63,276 nt of DNA from Zemynaea arenosa (GTDB lineage: Bacteria > Pseudomonadota > Gammaproteobacteria > Burkholderiales > Burkholderiaceae_D): positions 1 through 63,276 of the forward strand of contig NZ_SPVF01000161.1 in NCBI RefSeq assembly GCF_004614185.1, in the 5' to 3' direction. The position numbers were made by a program, and so were the translations under genes. Positions 1 through 9,267 of the stretch are shown here, piece by piece. Under the pieces are notes generated by a model. That model had not been told where the DNA came from, searched no databases, and worked only from the letters and a program-made list of their open reading frames with translations. Within the stretch, counting starts at the first letter, position 1. Every line of letters starts with the position of its first letter.

Positions 1-662
1 GGCGCTGGCGCGGCAGGTGCCGGCGTGGGGTGAACAGGCGCTGGCGCGGCGACAGGTGCCGTCGGTGCCGGTGCCACGGGAGCGGACGCCGGGGCAGCGG
101 TGGGCGGCGTGTATGCGGCAGGAGTCGGTGCCGGGGCTACGGCCGGAGAGGATGCCGCGGGGGCGGGGGCTGGCGCTGGCGCGATAATCGTCGGAGTCTG
201 CGATACCGAAGCCGCAGGCTCACTGGCTTTCGGCTGCGGCGCCACAAAGGGCGTGTCGGCCGGCGTGGCCGGAGCTGGTGCGGCGGATGGCGGGACGGCG
301 GTGTATGGCTCGGCGATCTCGCGCTCTGCCGGCGTAGCGGAGGCGGGCTGCGCGACGGGCGCCTGCGTTGCGGACGGAGCCTGCGGCGCGACGGGCGCCT
401 GCAGTGCGGGTTGCGGGGCAACCGGTGCGCCGCGATCCCCTGCGTCGCTCACCGTTTCGCGCGCAGGCTCCACGGCGGGAGCCGCGGGCTGCTCGTCCGC
501 CGTCTCGCCGCGGAAGAACGCGGTGATCGACGACATGAAGCCGCGCTTTTCAGGTTCTGGGGAAGGAGCGAGGGGTGCTTCAGCAGCGGGAGCGGAAGGC
601 TCAACCTGTGTGGGCACCTGGCTCTCGGGTTCTGCCTTTTTTTTCTTAAAGAAGCTAAACAT
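1..662 (-). CDS. ftsY: Signal recognition particle receptor FtsY, N-terminal part (runs off the window)
   Basis: The reading frame opens at an ATG at 662 and stays open to the window edge, so only the N-terminal ~220 residues are present. It begins MFSFFKKKKAEPES and becomes a long Ala/Pro/Val-rich, mildly acidic linker. FtsY proteins of this group have a short basic amphipathic start followed by a low-complexity A domain, and the conserved NG GTPase domain would lie beyond the edge. FtsY docks ribosome-SRP complexes at the inner membrane. The call rests on the N-terminal motif and the linker style only, because no GTPase motif is visible. A different protein with an Ala/Pro linker cannot be excluded. 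Confidence 0.6.
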   Translation of the reverse strand, partial: MFSFFKKKKAEPESQVPTQVEPSAPAAEAPLAPSPEPEKRGFMSSITAFFRGETADEQPAAPAVEPARETVSDAGDRGAPVAPQPALQAPVAPQAPSATQAPVAQPASATPAEREIAEPYTAVPPSAAPAPATPADTPFVAPQPKASEPAASVSQTPTIIAPAPAPAPAASSPAVAPAPTPAAYTPPTAAPASAPVAPAPTAPVAAPAPVHPTPAPAAPA

Positions 663-691
663 GAGCGAAAGTGGGAGGTCCTGCGGGACGC

Positions 692-730
692 GCCCCGGCA
701 CAGCGGGGCACTCTGAATCGCGGTATTTTA
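692..730 (-). promoter_or_regulatory. Candidate ftsY promoter and 5'-UTR hairpin
   Basis: On the minus strand a TAAAAT hexamer (725-730) could be a -10 box about 60 nt before the ftsY ATG. The leader then holds an inverted repeat, GCCCCG (692-697) with CGGGGC (704-709). No clear -35 box was found. Position supports the assignment but the match is weak. Confidence 0.3.
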
Positions 731-788
731 CCAGAGCGGTCCGCGCGCCCGAGGCCCCGGAGCAGTGCCCGAAGCCTCAGCAACACCG

Positions 789-1715
789 TCAGCCCGCCGC
801 CTGGTGCCGTGCGCGCCAGATCGCCACGCAGCCCGCGATATCGTCCAGTCCCACCACGTGCACGCCCGCGAGATGGCGCCGGGCCGCCGCCGCCGACGCG
901 CCGCCGGCCCAGACTTCGACCGCGTCGCCGAGCCGTTGGCGCAGTTCCGTCACGTTTTCGACGGTCGCGCGCACGGAAGTGGACAGGGAAAACGACAGCC
1001 CCACCACGTCCGCACGCTGGGAGCGCACGGCCGCCACGATTTCCGCGAGCGGCGTCTGCACGCCGAGCGAAAGCACGTGCGCGCCTTCGAGCACCAGGAG
1101 CGCCTCCGCCATCAGCAGCCCGATGCCATGGCGCTCGACTGGCACAGTGGTCAGCAGCACGCGCGGCGAGGGTGCCGCATGGGCCGCCCGTGCCGCCGCA
1201 GCGGCGATGGCCGCATGCAGCACCGACTCCAGCGCCTCCGCAAACAGGTGCTCCTCGAAGACCGCGATGTCCCCGGCCTCCCACGCATCGCCCACCATGC
1301 GCGCCAGCGGCGCCGCGACGTCGAGCACAAACGCCCGCAACCCGCGCGCCTCGACCGCGTGGCCAAGGCGCTGCCTCAACTCCGGAATCCGATGCGCCTT
1401 GAGCAGCTCGATGAAGCCGATGAGTTCCGCCAGATTCTCGGGCGGCGGGGGCGCTGCGGGCGCGAACTTGGCCGCCATCTCCGCCAGTTCGCTGGTCGGG
1501 TGATGCATGATCTTCCCCGGCCGGTAGCCGTGGTCGAGCAGCCGTTTCACCAGCCGCAGACGCTCCACGTCCTCGCGCGAATAAATGCGCTCCCCGTGCG
1601 GGTCGCGCTGCGGCTTCGGAAAGTCATAACGCCGCTCCCACACGCGCAGCGTCTCCTTCGCGATCGCGCACTCGCGCTCCACGTCGCTGATTGTCAGTTG
1701 GTCCATATCCTTCAT
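789..1715 (-). CDS. MerR-family regulator with cobalamin-binding domain (CarH/LitR-like photoreceptor candidate)
   Basis: A 308-residue protein with three parts. Residues ~5-70 form a MerR winged helix (TISDVE, then TLRVWERRYDFP). Residues ~95-165 form a helical bundle. Residues ~183-300 form a Rossmann-like B12-binding fold. The bundle carries W-x9-EH (W145, E155, H156) and the Rossmann part carries ExHxxG (E194-R-H196-G-I-G). These are the signatures of adenosylcobalamin photoreceptors of the CarH/LitR type, which repress light-inducible genes in the dark. The residue after the Trp is Glu, where I recall a His (His132) in Thermus CarH. I chose the ATG at 1715; a second ATG at 1706 is possible. 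A longer upstream start was rejected because it would translate REP repeats. No photolyase or carotenoid genes are adjacent, so the target genes are unknown. Confidence 0.8.
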   Translation of the reverse strand: MKDMDQLTISDVERECAIAKETLRVWERRYDFPKPQRDPHGERIYSREDVERLRLVKRLLDHGYRPGKIMHHPTSELAEMAAKFAPAAPPPPENLAELIGFIELLKAHRIPELRQRLGHAVEARGLRAFVLDVAAPLARMVGDAWEAGDIAVFEEHLFAEALESVLHAAIAAAAARAAHAAPSPRVLLTTVPVERHGIGLLMAEALLVLEGAHVLSLGVQTPLAEIVAAVRSQRADVVGLSFSLSTSVRATVENVTELRQRLGDAVEVWAGGASAAAARRHLAGVHVVGLDDIAGCVAIWRARHQAAG

Positions 1716-1723
1716 GGAACGCA

Positions 1724-1757
1724 ATTCTACCGCTTTCCCATTTTGTCCAGTACAAAA
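1724..1757 (-). promoter_or_regulatory. Candidate promoter and autoregulatory operator of the CarH-like gene
   Basis: On the minus strand TAGAAT (1724-1729) is a good -10 hexamer, which would place the transcript start at about 1717, almost at the ATG at 1715. Just upstream is a perfect dyad, TTTTGTCCAGTACAAAA (1741-1757; TTTTGT, 5-nt spacer, ACAAAA), lying between the -10 and the expected -35 region. This is where MerR-family proteins usually bind. That it is an autoregulatory operator is inference. Confidence 0.45.
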
Positions 1758-1761
1758 CCCC

Positions 1762-1896
1762 CTGGGGTCAGGCACCGCTTCCCCCTTGGGGTCAGACCCC
1801 AGCCAGTTATCCACAGCTGGCTTCATTCGGAAAATGGGATATTCACACCCCCCGGGGTCAGGCCCCGGGCGGAAACGGCGAGGCCTGACCCCGGTT
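1762..1896. repeat. Cluster of four REP sequences upstream of the CarH-like gene
   Basis: Four related GC-rich motifs are packed here: CTGGGGTCAGGCACC (1762-1776), the self-palindrome GGGGTCAGACCCC (1788-1800), CCCGGGGTCAGGCCCCGGG (1851-1869), and the inverted copy AGGCCTGACCCCGGTT (1881-1896). The same core recurs at 27797-28089, 37668-37735, 38367-38405 and 52608-52649. The window encodes a RAYT transposase of the type that mobilises REPs. The cluster separates the CarH-like gene from the thiamine-diphosphate enzyme gene. Confidence 0.85.
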
Positions 1897-1936
1897 GAGG
1901 GGGCGCAAGCGGGGGAGGGGTTCCGCTTGCGGGGGA

Positions 1937-3634
1937 TTATTTGGTGGCGGCCTGGGCGGCGGCGCGGAGGGCGTCGAGCGTGGCGTTGGGGGTGATCAGG
2001 TTGCCGTCGTAGCGCAGTTCGATCAGGGCGGGGAGGGAGGCGTCGCGGGTGTGCGCCAAGGCGCGCGCCAAGGCGGGGGCGAAATTGGCGGTCGTTTCGA
2101 CCATCTCGCCGTGGGCGCCAAACGCGCGCGCCAGGGCGGCAAAGTCGGGGTTCGCCAAAGTCGTGCCGGAGACGCGGCCGGGATAGGTTTTCTCCTGGTG
2201 CATGCGGATGGTGCCGAACATCGAGTTGTTGAAGACGATGATCACCACGCCGGCCTTGTACTGCACCGCCGTCGCCAGCTCCTGTCCGTTCATCAGGTAT
2301 TCGCCGTCGCCCGCGAAGGTCACCACGGTGCGCTCGGGGTGCACGATCTTGGCGGCGACGCCGGACGGCACGCTGTAGCCCATCGCGCCGCTGGTCGGGG
2401 CGAGCTGGGTGCGCATGCCGCCGTAGCGGTAAAAGCGGTGCGCCCAGGTGGCGTAGTTGCCGGCGCCGTTGGTGATGATGGTGTCATGCGGGACGGCCCG
2501 CATCAGCTCCTGCACCACCTGCCACAGGTCCAGCGGCGCGCTGCCGTCCTTGAAGATCGGCGGCTGTTCCTGCCACGCGGCCAGTTCCGCCCGCGCTTCC
2601 ACGACTGCCGAGCGCCACGCGGAAGCATCCACCGGCTCCATCGCCGCCAGCATCGCGCAGGCCTGCGGTGCGCCGGACGCGATCATCAAATCGGCCTGGT
2701 AGACGCGGCCCAGCTCCACCGCGTCCGTATGAATGTGCACCAGCTTCTGCTTCGGCACCGGCGCATCCAGCAGCGAGTAGCCGCTGGTGGTCATCTCCCC
2801 CAGGCGCGGGCCGATGGCGATCACCAGGTCCGCGTTCTTCACGCGTGCAGCGAGTTTCGGGTTGATGCCGATGCCGACATCGCCCACGTAGTTGGGGTGG
2901 TCGTTGTCCAGCAGGTCCTGGAAGCGGAAGGTGCAGCCGACCGGCAGCGCATTGGCCTCGGCAAAACGGCGCAGGTCCGCGCAGGCCTGTTCATTCCACG
3001 TGCCGCCGCCCAGCAGGACGATGGGGCGCGAAGAAGCAGCGAGCATGGACCGCAGCTCCGCCATCTGCGCCGCCGACGGAGATGCCTGCACCGCCTGATA
3101 GCGCCGGGTATCGGCAACCGCCGCGCGGTCCACCAGCATGTCCTCCGGCAGGGCCAGCACCACCGGGCCCGGACGCCCGCTGGTCGCGACCTGGAAGGCA
3201 TGCGCAATATATTCAGGGATGCGGTCCGCGCGGTCGATCTGCGCGACCCACTTGGCCATCTGCCCGTACATGCGGCGGTAGTCGATCTCCTGGAACGCCT
3301 CGCGCTCCACGAAGTCCCCGCCGACCTGGCCGATGAAGAGAATCATCGGCGTCGAATCCTGGTGTGCCGTGTGCACGCCGATGGACGCATTGGTCGCCCC
3401 CGGTCCGCGCGTGACGAAGCAGATGCCCGGCTGGCCGGTCAACTTGCCGTAGGCCTCGGCCATGAACGCAGCGCCGCCTTCCTGGCGGTTGATGATGAAG
3501 CGGATCCCCGAATCGTGCAGCGCATCCAGCACATCCAGGTAGCTCTCGCCCGGCACGCCGAAAGCGGTGTCCACGCCGTGGACCTTGAGTGCGTCGACCA
3601 AAATCTGGCCACCGGAGCGGAGCGGATGCGTCAT
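1937..3634 (-). CDS. Thiamine-diphosphate-dependent enzyme, acetolactate synthase large-subunit-like
   Basis: A 565-residue protein with the three-domain layout of the acetolactate synthase/benzoylformate decarboxylase family: N-terminal Pyr domain with the conserved Glu in NRQEGGAAFMAEAYG, a central domain, and a C-terminal PP domain with GDGEYLMNGQEL leading to FNN, the thiamine-diphosphate/Mg binding motif. The start is supported by TGAGG about 10 nt upstream. No small regulatory (IlvH-like) subunit is nearby, so a role in branched-chain amino-acid synthesis is unlikely. Related stand-alone enzymes decarboxylate or ligate 2-oxo acids. The substrate cannot be told from sequence. Confidence 0.85.
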   Translation of the reverse strand: MTHPLRSGGQILVDALKVHGVDTAFGVPGESYLDVLDALHDSGIRFIINRQEGGAAFMAEAYGKLTGQPGICFVTRGPGATNASIGVHTAHQDSTPMILFIGQVGGDFVEREAFQEIDYRRMYGQMAKWVAQIDRADRIPEYIAHAFQVATSGRPGPVVLALPEDMLVDRAAVADTRRYQAVQASPSAAQMAELRSMLAASSRPIVLLGGGTWNEQACADLRRFAEANALPVGCTFRFQDLLDNDHPNYVGDVGIGINPKLAARVKNADLVIAIGPRLGEMTTSGYSLLDAPVPKQKLVHIHTDAVELGRVYQADLMIASGAPQACAMLAAMEPVDASAWRSAVVEARAELAAWQEQPPIFKDGSAPLDLWQVVQELMRAVPHDTIITNGAGNYATWAHRFYRYGGMRTQLAPTSGAMGYSVPSGVAAKIVHPERTVVTFAGDGEYLMNGQELATAVQYKAGVVIIVFNNSMFGTIRMHQEKTYPGRVSGTTLANPDFAALARAFGAHGEMVETTANFAPALARALAHTRDASLPALIELRYDGNLITPNATLDALRAAAQAATK

Positions 3635-3773
3635 TTCGTTCTACCTCAGGGATCAAGTGATCCGCCATTCTAGCCAGCCGCCCAGGCACCGGCTTTTGAA
3701 ATAACGACACGCTTTTTCCAAATTCTTCACGGAACTGTTGCCCTCGAATGAGGGCTTTGATAATGTTGCCACC

Positions 3774-5294
3774 ATGAAAGAAGACGATTTCGAAAAGCTG
3801 GTGCGCCGCCTGGAGGTGGACGCCACCATCAGCCCGCGCGCCTTCCGCACCAAGGTCGCGCTGATTTCCGTGGCGGCCTATCTCGTCCTGTTTGGCCTCA
3901 TGGCCGCGCTGGCGACCTATCTGTATCTGTGCTGGACCTTCTTCCAGGGCCACGCGTGGGCGCTGGTTAAGCTCGGGGCGATCGGCCTGGCCGTCGCGAT
4001 CCCGCTCTACATCGTGGTGCTGCGCGTGCTGTTCATGCGTTTCAAGCCGCCCACCGGGCGCGCCATCACGCGCGCCGAGGCCCCGCGCCTGTTCGAGACC
4101 CTCGACAAGCTGCGCGCCAAATTGAAGGGCCCGAAGATCGACCACGTGCTGATCGACCGCGACTTCAACGCGGCCATCGTGCAGCACCCGCGCTTCGGTC
4201 TCGCGGGCGGCCACACCAACTACCTGATTCTCGGCCTCCCTTTCCTGCTCGGGATGGCGCCCAACGAAATGCTGGCCGTGATCGCGCACGAATACGGCCA
4301 CCTGTGCGGGAACCACAGTAAATTCTCGGCCTTCATCTACCGCCAGCGCCACACGCTGGGCGCCCTTCACGCGCAGGTCACGGAGACCAGCGAACCCGAA
4401 TGGTCCGACCGCATCCTCGCCCGCCTGCTCGGCTGGTACGCGCCGATCCACAACGCCTACACCTTCGTCCTCTCGCGCCAGAACGAGTACGAGGCCGACC
4501 GCGCCGCCATCGAGGTGGCCGGGCCGGCCGCACATGCCGGTGGCCTGGTGCGCTCGCAGCTGCTGGGACGCTGGGTCGGGGAGCGCTACTGGTCGCGCAT
4601 CTATGAAGAAGCCGAGCGGGCGATGCGGCCCGCCTTCATGCCGTATGCGTCGATGCGCACCGCCTTCAAGGCCTGCCACGACGAGTGGTGCACCTCCGAG
4701 CGCCTGGCCGAGGAGTGGGAGCGCAAGGCGGGCCTCGTGGACACCCATCCGTCCCTGCGCGAGCGCGTGGACGCCGCCGACATCGCGCCCCAGCTGCCCT
4801 CCGTGCCCTCGGTGACCGGGGCCGACGCCTTCCTGGGCGCGAACGCCACCGCCGCTCTCATCGCGGAGTTCGACCAGGACTGGTGGAAGGAAGAGCGCCC
4901 GTCGTGGGAAGAGCGCTGCAAGTACGTCACCCGCTCCAAGGCCCGCCTCATGGAGCTGAACGCGGTGCCGTTGACCAGCGTCCCGTTGATGGACCTGCAG
5001 GAGTTCGCGTACCTCACCTGGGAGTTCGACGGCGCCAAGGCGGCCAAGCCAATCCTCGAACACCTGATGCGCCAGCCGGGCGGCCCGTTCCCGCGCGCAT
5101 CCTATGCCTACGGCCGCATCCTGCTCGATGAAGGTGCGCGCCGTGGCCTCGACTACCTGGAAGAAGCGGCCCGCAAGGACCGCACCCTCGCCGAAGCCTG
5201 CGTGCGCTCCGGCTGCGAGTACCTGATGGAGAAGGAGGGCCAGGACGCTGCGCAGGAGTGGTTCGAGCGATTCGCCGCCACCGCCACCGCCTGA
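3774..5294 (+). CDS. M48-family membrane-anchored zinc metalloprotease
   Basis: A 506-residue protein. Two hydrophobic segments (about residues 28-54 and 63-88) should anchor it in the inner membrane. A soluble domain follows with the zinc motif HEYGH (H172, E173, H176) and a later EYEAD that can supply the third zinc ligand, as in M48 (HtpX/Ste24-like) peptidases. The C-terminal ~150 residues look like a helical repeat region and may bind substrate. I chose the ATG at 3774 because the upstream in-frame TTG at 3738 has no better signal. The gene stands alone between a divergent gene and rnpB. Its physiological substrate is unknown. Confidence 0.8.
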   Translation: MKEDDFEKLVRRLEVDATISPRAFRTKVALISVAAYLVLFGLMAALATYLYLCWTFFQGHAWALVKLGAIGLAVAIPLYIVVLRVLFMRFKPPTGRAITRAEAPRLFETLDKLRAKLKGPKIDHVLIDRDFNAAIVQHPRFGLAGGHTNYLILGLPFLLGMAPNEMLAVIAHEYGHLCGNHSKFSAFIYRQRHTLGALHAQVTETSEPEWSDRILARLLGWYAPIHNAYTFVLSRQNEYEADRAAIEVAGPAAHAGGLVRSQLLGRWVGERYWSRIYEEAERAMRPAFMPYASMRTAFKACHDEWCTSERLAEEWERKAGLVDTHPSLRERVDAADIAPQLPSVPSVTGADAFLGANATAALIAEFDQDWWKEERPSWEERCKYVTRSKARLMELNAVPLTSVPLMDLQEFAYLTWEFDGAKAAKPILEHLMRQPGGPFPRASYAYGRILLDEGARRGLDYLEEAARKDRTLAEACVRSGCEYLMEKEGQDAAQEWFERFAATATA

Positions 5295-5322
5295 CGCCGC
5301 AGGCCCCGCAGCCCGCCGCGGT

Positions 5323-5352
5323 TTGCGGCGCCCCGTCCCCACGCGGTACAAT
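5323..5352 (+). promoter_or_regulatory. rnpB promoter
   Basis: TACAAT (5347-5352) is a near-consensus -10 box, with TTGCGG (5323-5328) 18 bp upstream as a weaker -35 box. Transcription would begin at about 5360, exactly where the folded RNase P RNA begins. Confidence 0.65.
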
Positions 5353-5360
5353 GCGCGCCG

Positions 5361-5700
5361 ATGCAAGCCAGACAGCCGCTGGCCAGAGCAGCAATGCGAT
5401 GGCGGGAGGAAGGTCCGGACTCCATAGAGCAGGGTGACGGTTAACGGCCGTCCGCCGAAAGCCTCGCAAGAGGTATAAGGCGAGGAACAGGGCCACAGAG
5501 ACGAGCGTATTAAGTTACGGTGAAACGCGGTAACCTCCACCTGGAGCAATCCCAAATAGGCACGCGATGAGGTGGCTCGCCGAGCGTGCGGGTAGGGAGC
5601 TTGAGCGCCTGAGCAATCCGGCGCCTAGAGGAATGGCTGTCATAGCGGATGCCGCAAGGCGGACGCCGTAACAGAATCCGGCCTATCGGCTTGCTTCACT
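5361..5700 (+). ncRNA. rnpB: RNase P RNA (class A)
   Basis: The catalytic RNA of RNase P, which removes 5' leaders from tRNA precursors. Universal elements are visible. The 5' strand GCAAGCC (5363-5369) pairs with GGCTTGC (5688-5694) to form P1. The GGAGGAAGGTCCGGACTCC block and CATAGAGCAGGGTG form the CR-I region, GGTAACCTCC follows, and ACAGAATCCGG lies near the 3' end. Its length of about 340 nt is usual for bacterial type A. It lies between the M48 protease gene and glpK. No clear intrinsic terminator was seen before glpK, so read-through is possible. Confidence 0.95.
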
Positions 5701-5719
5701 TTCTTCTCAACGGGATGGG

Positions 5720-7216
<1,497 letters not shown>

Positions 7217-7311
7217 GCAGCCGCAGACGGCCGAGTTGCCTCCGCACCACGCTGTTGTCTTCGAGTCAGCTTTTCTTTCCCCTCCAGTGATCGCCCTCGG
7301 AGCGCAAAACC

Positions 7312-7325
7312 CATGTGTACACATG
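7312..7325. promoter_or_regulatory. Perfect 14-bp palindrome in the glpK-mraZ gap
   Basis: CATGTGTACACATG is a perfect palindrome in an otherwise AT-richer 370-bp gap without a gene. It could be an operator for a dimeric regulator acting on upstream or downstream transcription. A second imperfect dyad follows, AGCACA near 7365 with TGTGCT near 7405. Function is unknown. Confidence 0.35.
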
Positions 7326-7456
7326 AGGTAGCACTTTCAGTCTCTTTCGTAAGTACCTAATTTTACAGCACATTTTCTTGAGCGCTCACTTCACAAAAAG
7401 TGTGCTAAGTCCTTGGTTTCATTGAAAATTTTTGTGTTTTTCCCGGGCAAAAACGC

Positions 7457-7484
7457 TTGACCCTGCCGATGGGTTCCCTTAAAG
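7457..7484 (+). promoter_or_regulatory. Candidate dcw promoter (Pmra)
   Basis: TTGACC (7457-7462) is a good -35 box. TTAAAG (7479-7484), 16 bp downstream, is a modest -10 box. This would start transcription just at the MraZ boxes. A second possible -10, TACAAT (7554-7559), lies closer to mraZ but lacks a recognisable -35. Confidence 0.45.
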
Positions 7485-7519
7485 TGGGCGGACGTGTGAA
7501 AAAGTGGTGGATTGTGGGA
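7485..7519 (+). promoter_or_regulatory. MraZ operator: four phased boxes
   Basis: TGGGC (7485), TGTGA (7495), TGGTG (7505) and TGGGA (7515) occur at an exact 10-bp period, each separated by 5 nt. MraZ is known to bind direct TGGGN repeats separated by 5 nt in front of its own gene. The outer two boxes match the consensus and the middle two are degenerate. The array lies downstream of the candidate promoter, fitting autorepression of the dcw operon. Confidence 0.8.
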
Positions 7520-7583
7520 GGAAGTCCCAGCGCCAACATCGCTTCACTGTACGTACAATCACCTCGGCCAAGGTCCAAAAATC

Positions 7584-8012
7584 GTGTTTCAAGGCGCATC
7601 CGCCATCAATCTCGATGCCAAAGGAAGGATGAGTATCCCTTCCAAGCATCGCGACGCACTGCAAGTCCAGTGCGAAGGACGCCTCACGCTCACGAAACAT
7701 CCCCACGGTTGCCTGCTGCTGTTCCCCCGCCCGGTGTGGGAGCAGCACCGCGAACAGATCGCCAAATGGCCGATGTCGGCGCGCGCCTGGCAGCGCATCT
7801 TCCTCGGTAACGCCTGCGACGTCGAATGCGATTCGGCAGGCCGCATCCTGATCTCGCCCGAACTGCGTGCCGCCGCCGGCCTGGCCAAGGACGTCACGCT
7901 GCTCGGCATGGGCTCCCACTTCGAACTGTGGGACTCCGCCAAGCTGGCCGAAGACGAAGCCGACGCCGTTGCGGGCGGCATGCCCGAAGTCCTCTCCGAT
8001 TTTTCTTTCTAA
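7584..8012 (+). CDS. mraZ: Transcriptional regulator MraZ
   Basis: First gene of the dcw cluster, 142 residues as is usual for the family. It has two tandem AbrB-like swapped-hairpin modules, each carrying the DxxGR motif: [10 protein letters not shown] near residue 10 and [10 protein letters not shown] in the second half. MraZ forms a ring-shaped oligomer on DNA and represses its own operon. I chose the GTG at 7584 ([15 protein letters not shown]), preceded by AAGG at 7570. An upstream ATG at 7512 would add 24 residues not seen in the family and would overlap the operator. Confidence 0.95.
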   Translation: MFQGASAINLDAKGRMSIPSKHRDALQVQCEGRLTLTKHPHGCLLLFPRPVWEQHREQIAKWPMSARAWQRIFLGNACDVECDSAGRILISPELRAAAGLAKDVTLLGMGSHFELWDSAKLAEDEADAVAGGMPEVLSDFSF

Positions 8013-8023
8013 GAGGACGCGCG

Positions 8024-8998
8024 ATGACCACCCCCGCGATGGCTGGCTTCCAGCATCGGACAGTCCTATTAGACGAAGCCGTGGACGCGCTCGACCTCAC
8101 CGGTCCGCGCGCCGACGGCATCTACATCGACGGCACCTTTGGCCGCGGCGGCCATTCGCGCCTGATCCTGTCGAAGCTCGGCGCCAAGGCGCGCCTGTAT
8201 GCCTTCGACAAGGACCCGCAGGCCATCGCCACCGCCCAGCAGATCGCCGACACCCGCTTCGAGATCGTGCATGACTCGTTTGCCACCATGCGCGAAGCGC
8301 TCGGCGAGCGTGGCGTGCACGCGGGGCAGGTGGACGGCATCCTCCTCGATCTCGGCATCTCCTCGCCCCAGGTGGACGACGCGGAGCGCGGCTTCTCCTT
8401 CCGCCAGGACGGCCCGCTGGACATGCGCATGGATACCACTCGCGGCATCTCCGCTGCGGAATGGCTGGCTACGGCCTCCGAACAACAACTGGAAAAGGTG
8501 ATTCGCGATTATGGGGAAGAACGGTTTGCTTTTCAGATTGCAAAGGCGATTGTTGCTGGCCGGGCAGTCGAACCAATTCGTGGCACACGACAGCTTGCCG
8601 GTATCGTGGCAGGCGCGGTCAAGACACGCGAGAAGGGCAAGGATCCGGCCACACGGACCTTTCAAGCTATCCGGATTTTCATCAATCGGGAGCTTGAAGA
8701 CCTCGAAGCGGGTCTAGACGCGGCTTACGCGATGCTCGCTCCCGGGGCGCGCCTGGCGATCATCTCCTTCCACTCGCTGGAAGACCGCATGGTCAAGCAG
8801 TTCCTGGCCGCCAAGGCCAAGGCCCCGCAGCCGGACCGGCGCCTGCCGATCAAGGCGGCCGATCTGCCGCAGCCGGAGATGAAGCTGATCTCCAAGATGA
8901 AGCCCTCGGATGAAGAAGTCGAGGCCAATCCGCGCGCCCGCTCGGCGGTGATGCGCGTGGCCCAGCGCCTGTCCGCAGCTTCGGGAGCCCTGCAATGA
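8024..8998 (+). CDS. rsmH: 16S rRNA (cytosine-1402-N4)-methyltransferase
   Basis: A 324-residue SAM-dependent methyltransferase (formerly MraW) that modifies C1402 in the ribosomal P site. It starts at an ATG behind AAGAGGA. The N-terminal [13 protein letters not shown] and the SAM loop [13 protein letters not shown] are diagnostic, as are [18 protein letters not shown] and the C-terminal [11 protein letters not shown]. Codons between about 8480 and 8720 (ATT, TTT, GCT, GTT, CCA, ACA, CGA) differ from the strongly GC3 style around them, suggesting a recombined patch. The stop overlaps the ftsL start (ATGA). Confidence 0.95.
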   Translation: MTTPAMAGFQHRTVLLDEAVDALDLTGPRADGIYIDGTFGRGGHSRLILSKLGAKARLYAFDKDPQAIATAQQIADTRFEIVHDSFATMREALGERGVHAGQVDGILLDLGISSPQVDDAERGFSFRQDGPLDMRMDTTRGISAAEWLATASEQQLEKVIRDYGEERFAFQIAKAIVAGRAVEPIRGTRQLAGIVAGAVKTREKGKDPATRTFQAIRIFINRELEDLEAGLDAAYAMLAPGARLAIISFHSLEDRMVKQFLAAKAKAPQPDRRLPIKAADLPQPEMKLISKMKPSDEEVEANPRARSAVMRVAQRLSAASGALQ

Positions 8999-9267
8999 CG
9001 GCCAAGATCAATGCGATCCTCTGCCTGCTGCTGGTGGCTTGCGCGCTGTCGCTGGTGAACGCGCAGTACAAGGCGCGCCACCTGTTCATTGAACTGGAAC
9101 GCTCCAAGTCGGAGACCAAGAAGCTCGACGTCGAATGGGCCCAGCTCCAGCTGGACCAGTCGACGCTCGGCAAGAACGCGCGCATCGAGGAGATCGCGCG
9201 CACGCAGCTCAACATGGTGCCGCTGACGCCCCAGCGCACCCAGTATCTGACGAAAGGCCAGCCATGA
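8995..9267 (+). CDS. ftsL: Cell division protein FtsL
   Basis: A 90-residue bitopic membrane protein: a short cytoplasmic end, one membrane segment (about residues 5-22, [17 protein letters not shown]), then a periplasmic coiled coil ([22 protein letters not shown]). FtsL forms the FtsQLB complex that activates septal peptidoglycan synthesis by FtsWI. Its ATG overlaps the rsmH stop and its stop overlaps the ftsI start, so translation is probably coupled. Sequence conservation in this family is low, and position supports the call. Confidence 0.92.
   Translation: MTAKINAILCLLLVACALSLVNAQYKARHLFIELERSKSETKKLDVEWAQLQLDQSTLGKNARIEEIARTQLNMVPLTPQRTQYLTKGQP

Noticed and set aside
1716..1826. Longer N-terminus of the CarH-like regulator
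   Set aside because: The extra 37 residues are translated REP sequence and the -10 region, so a start at 1715 or 1706 is more likely.
5701..5719. Intrinsic terminator between rnpB and glpK
   Set aside because: There is no hairpin followed by a T-run in this short gap.
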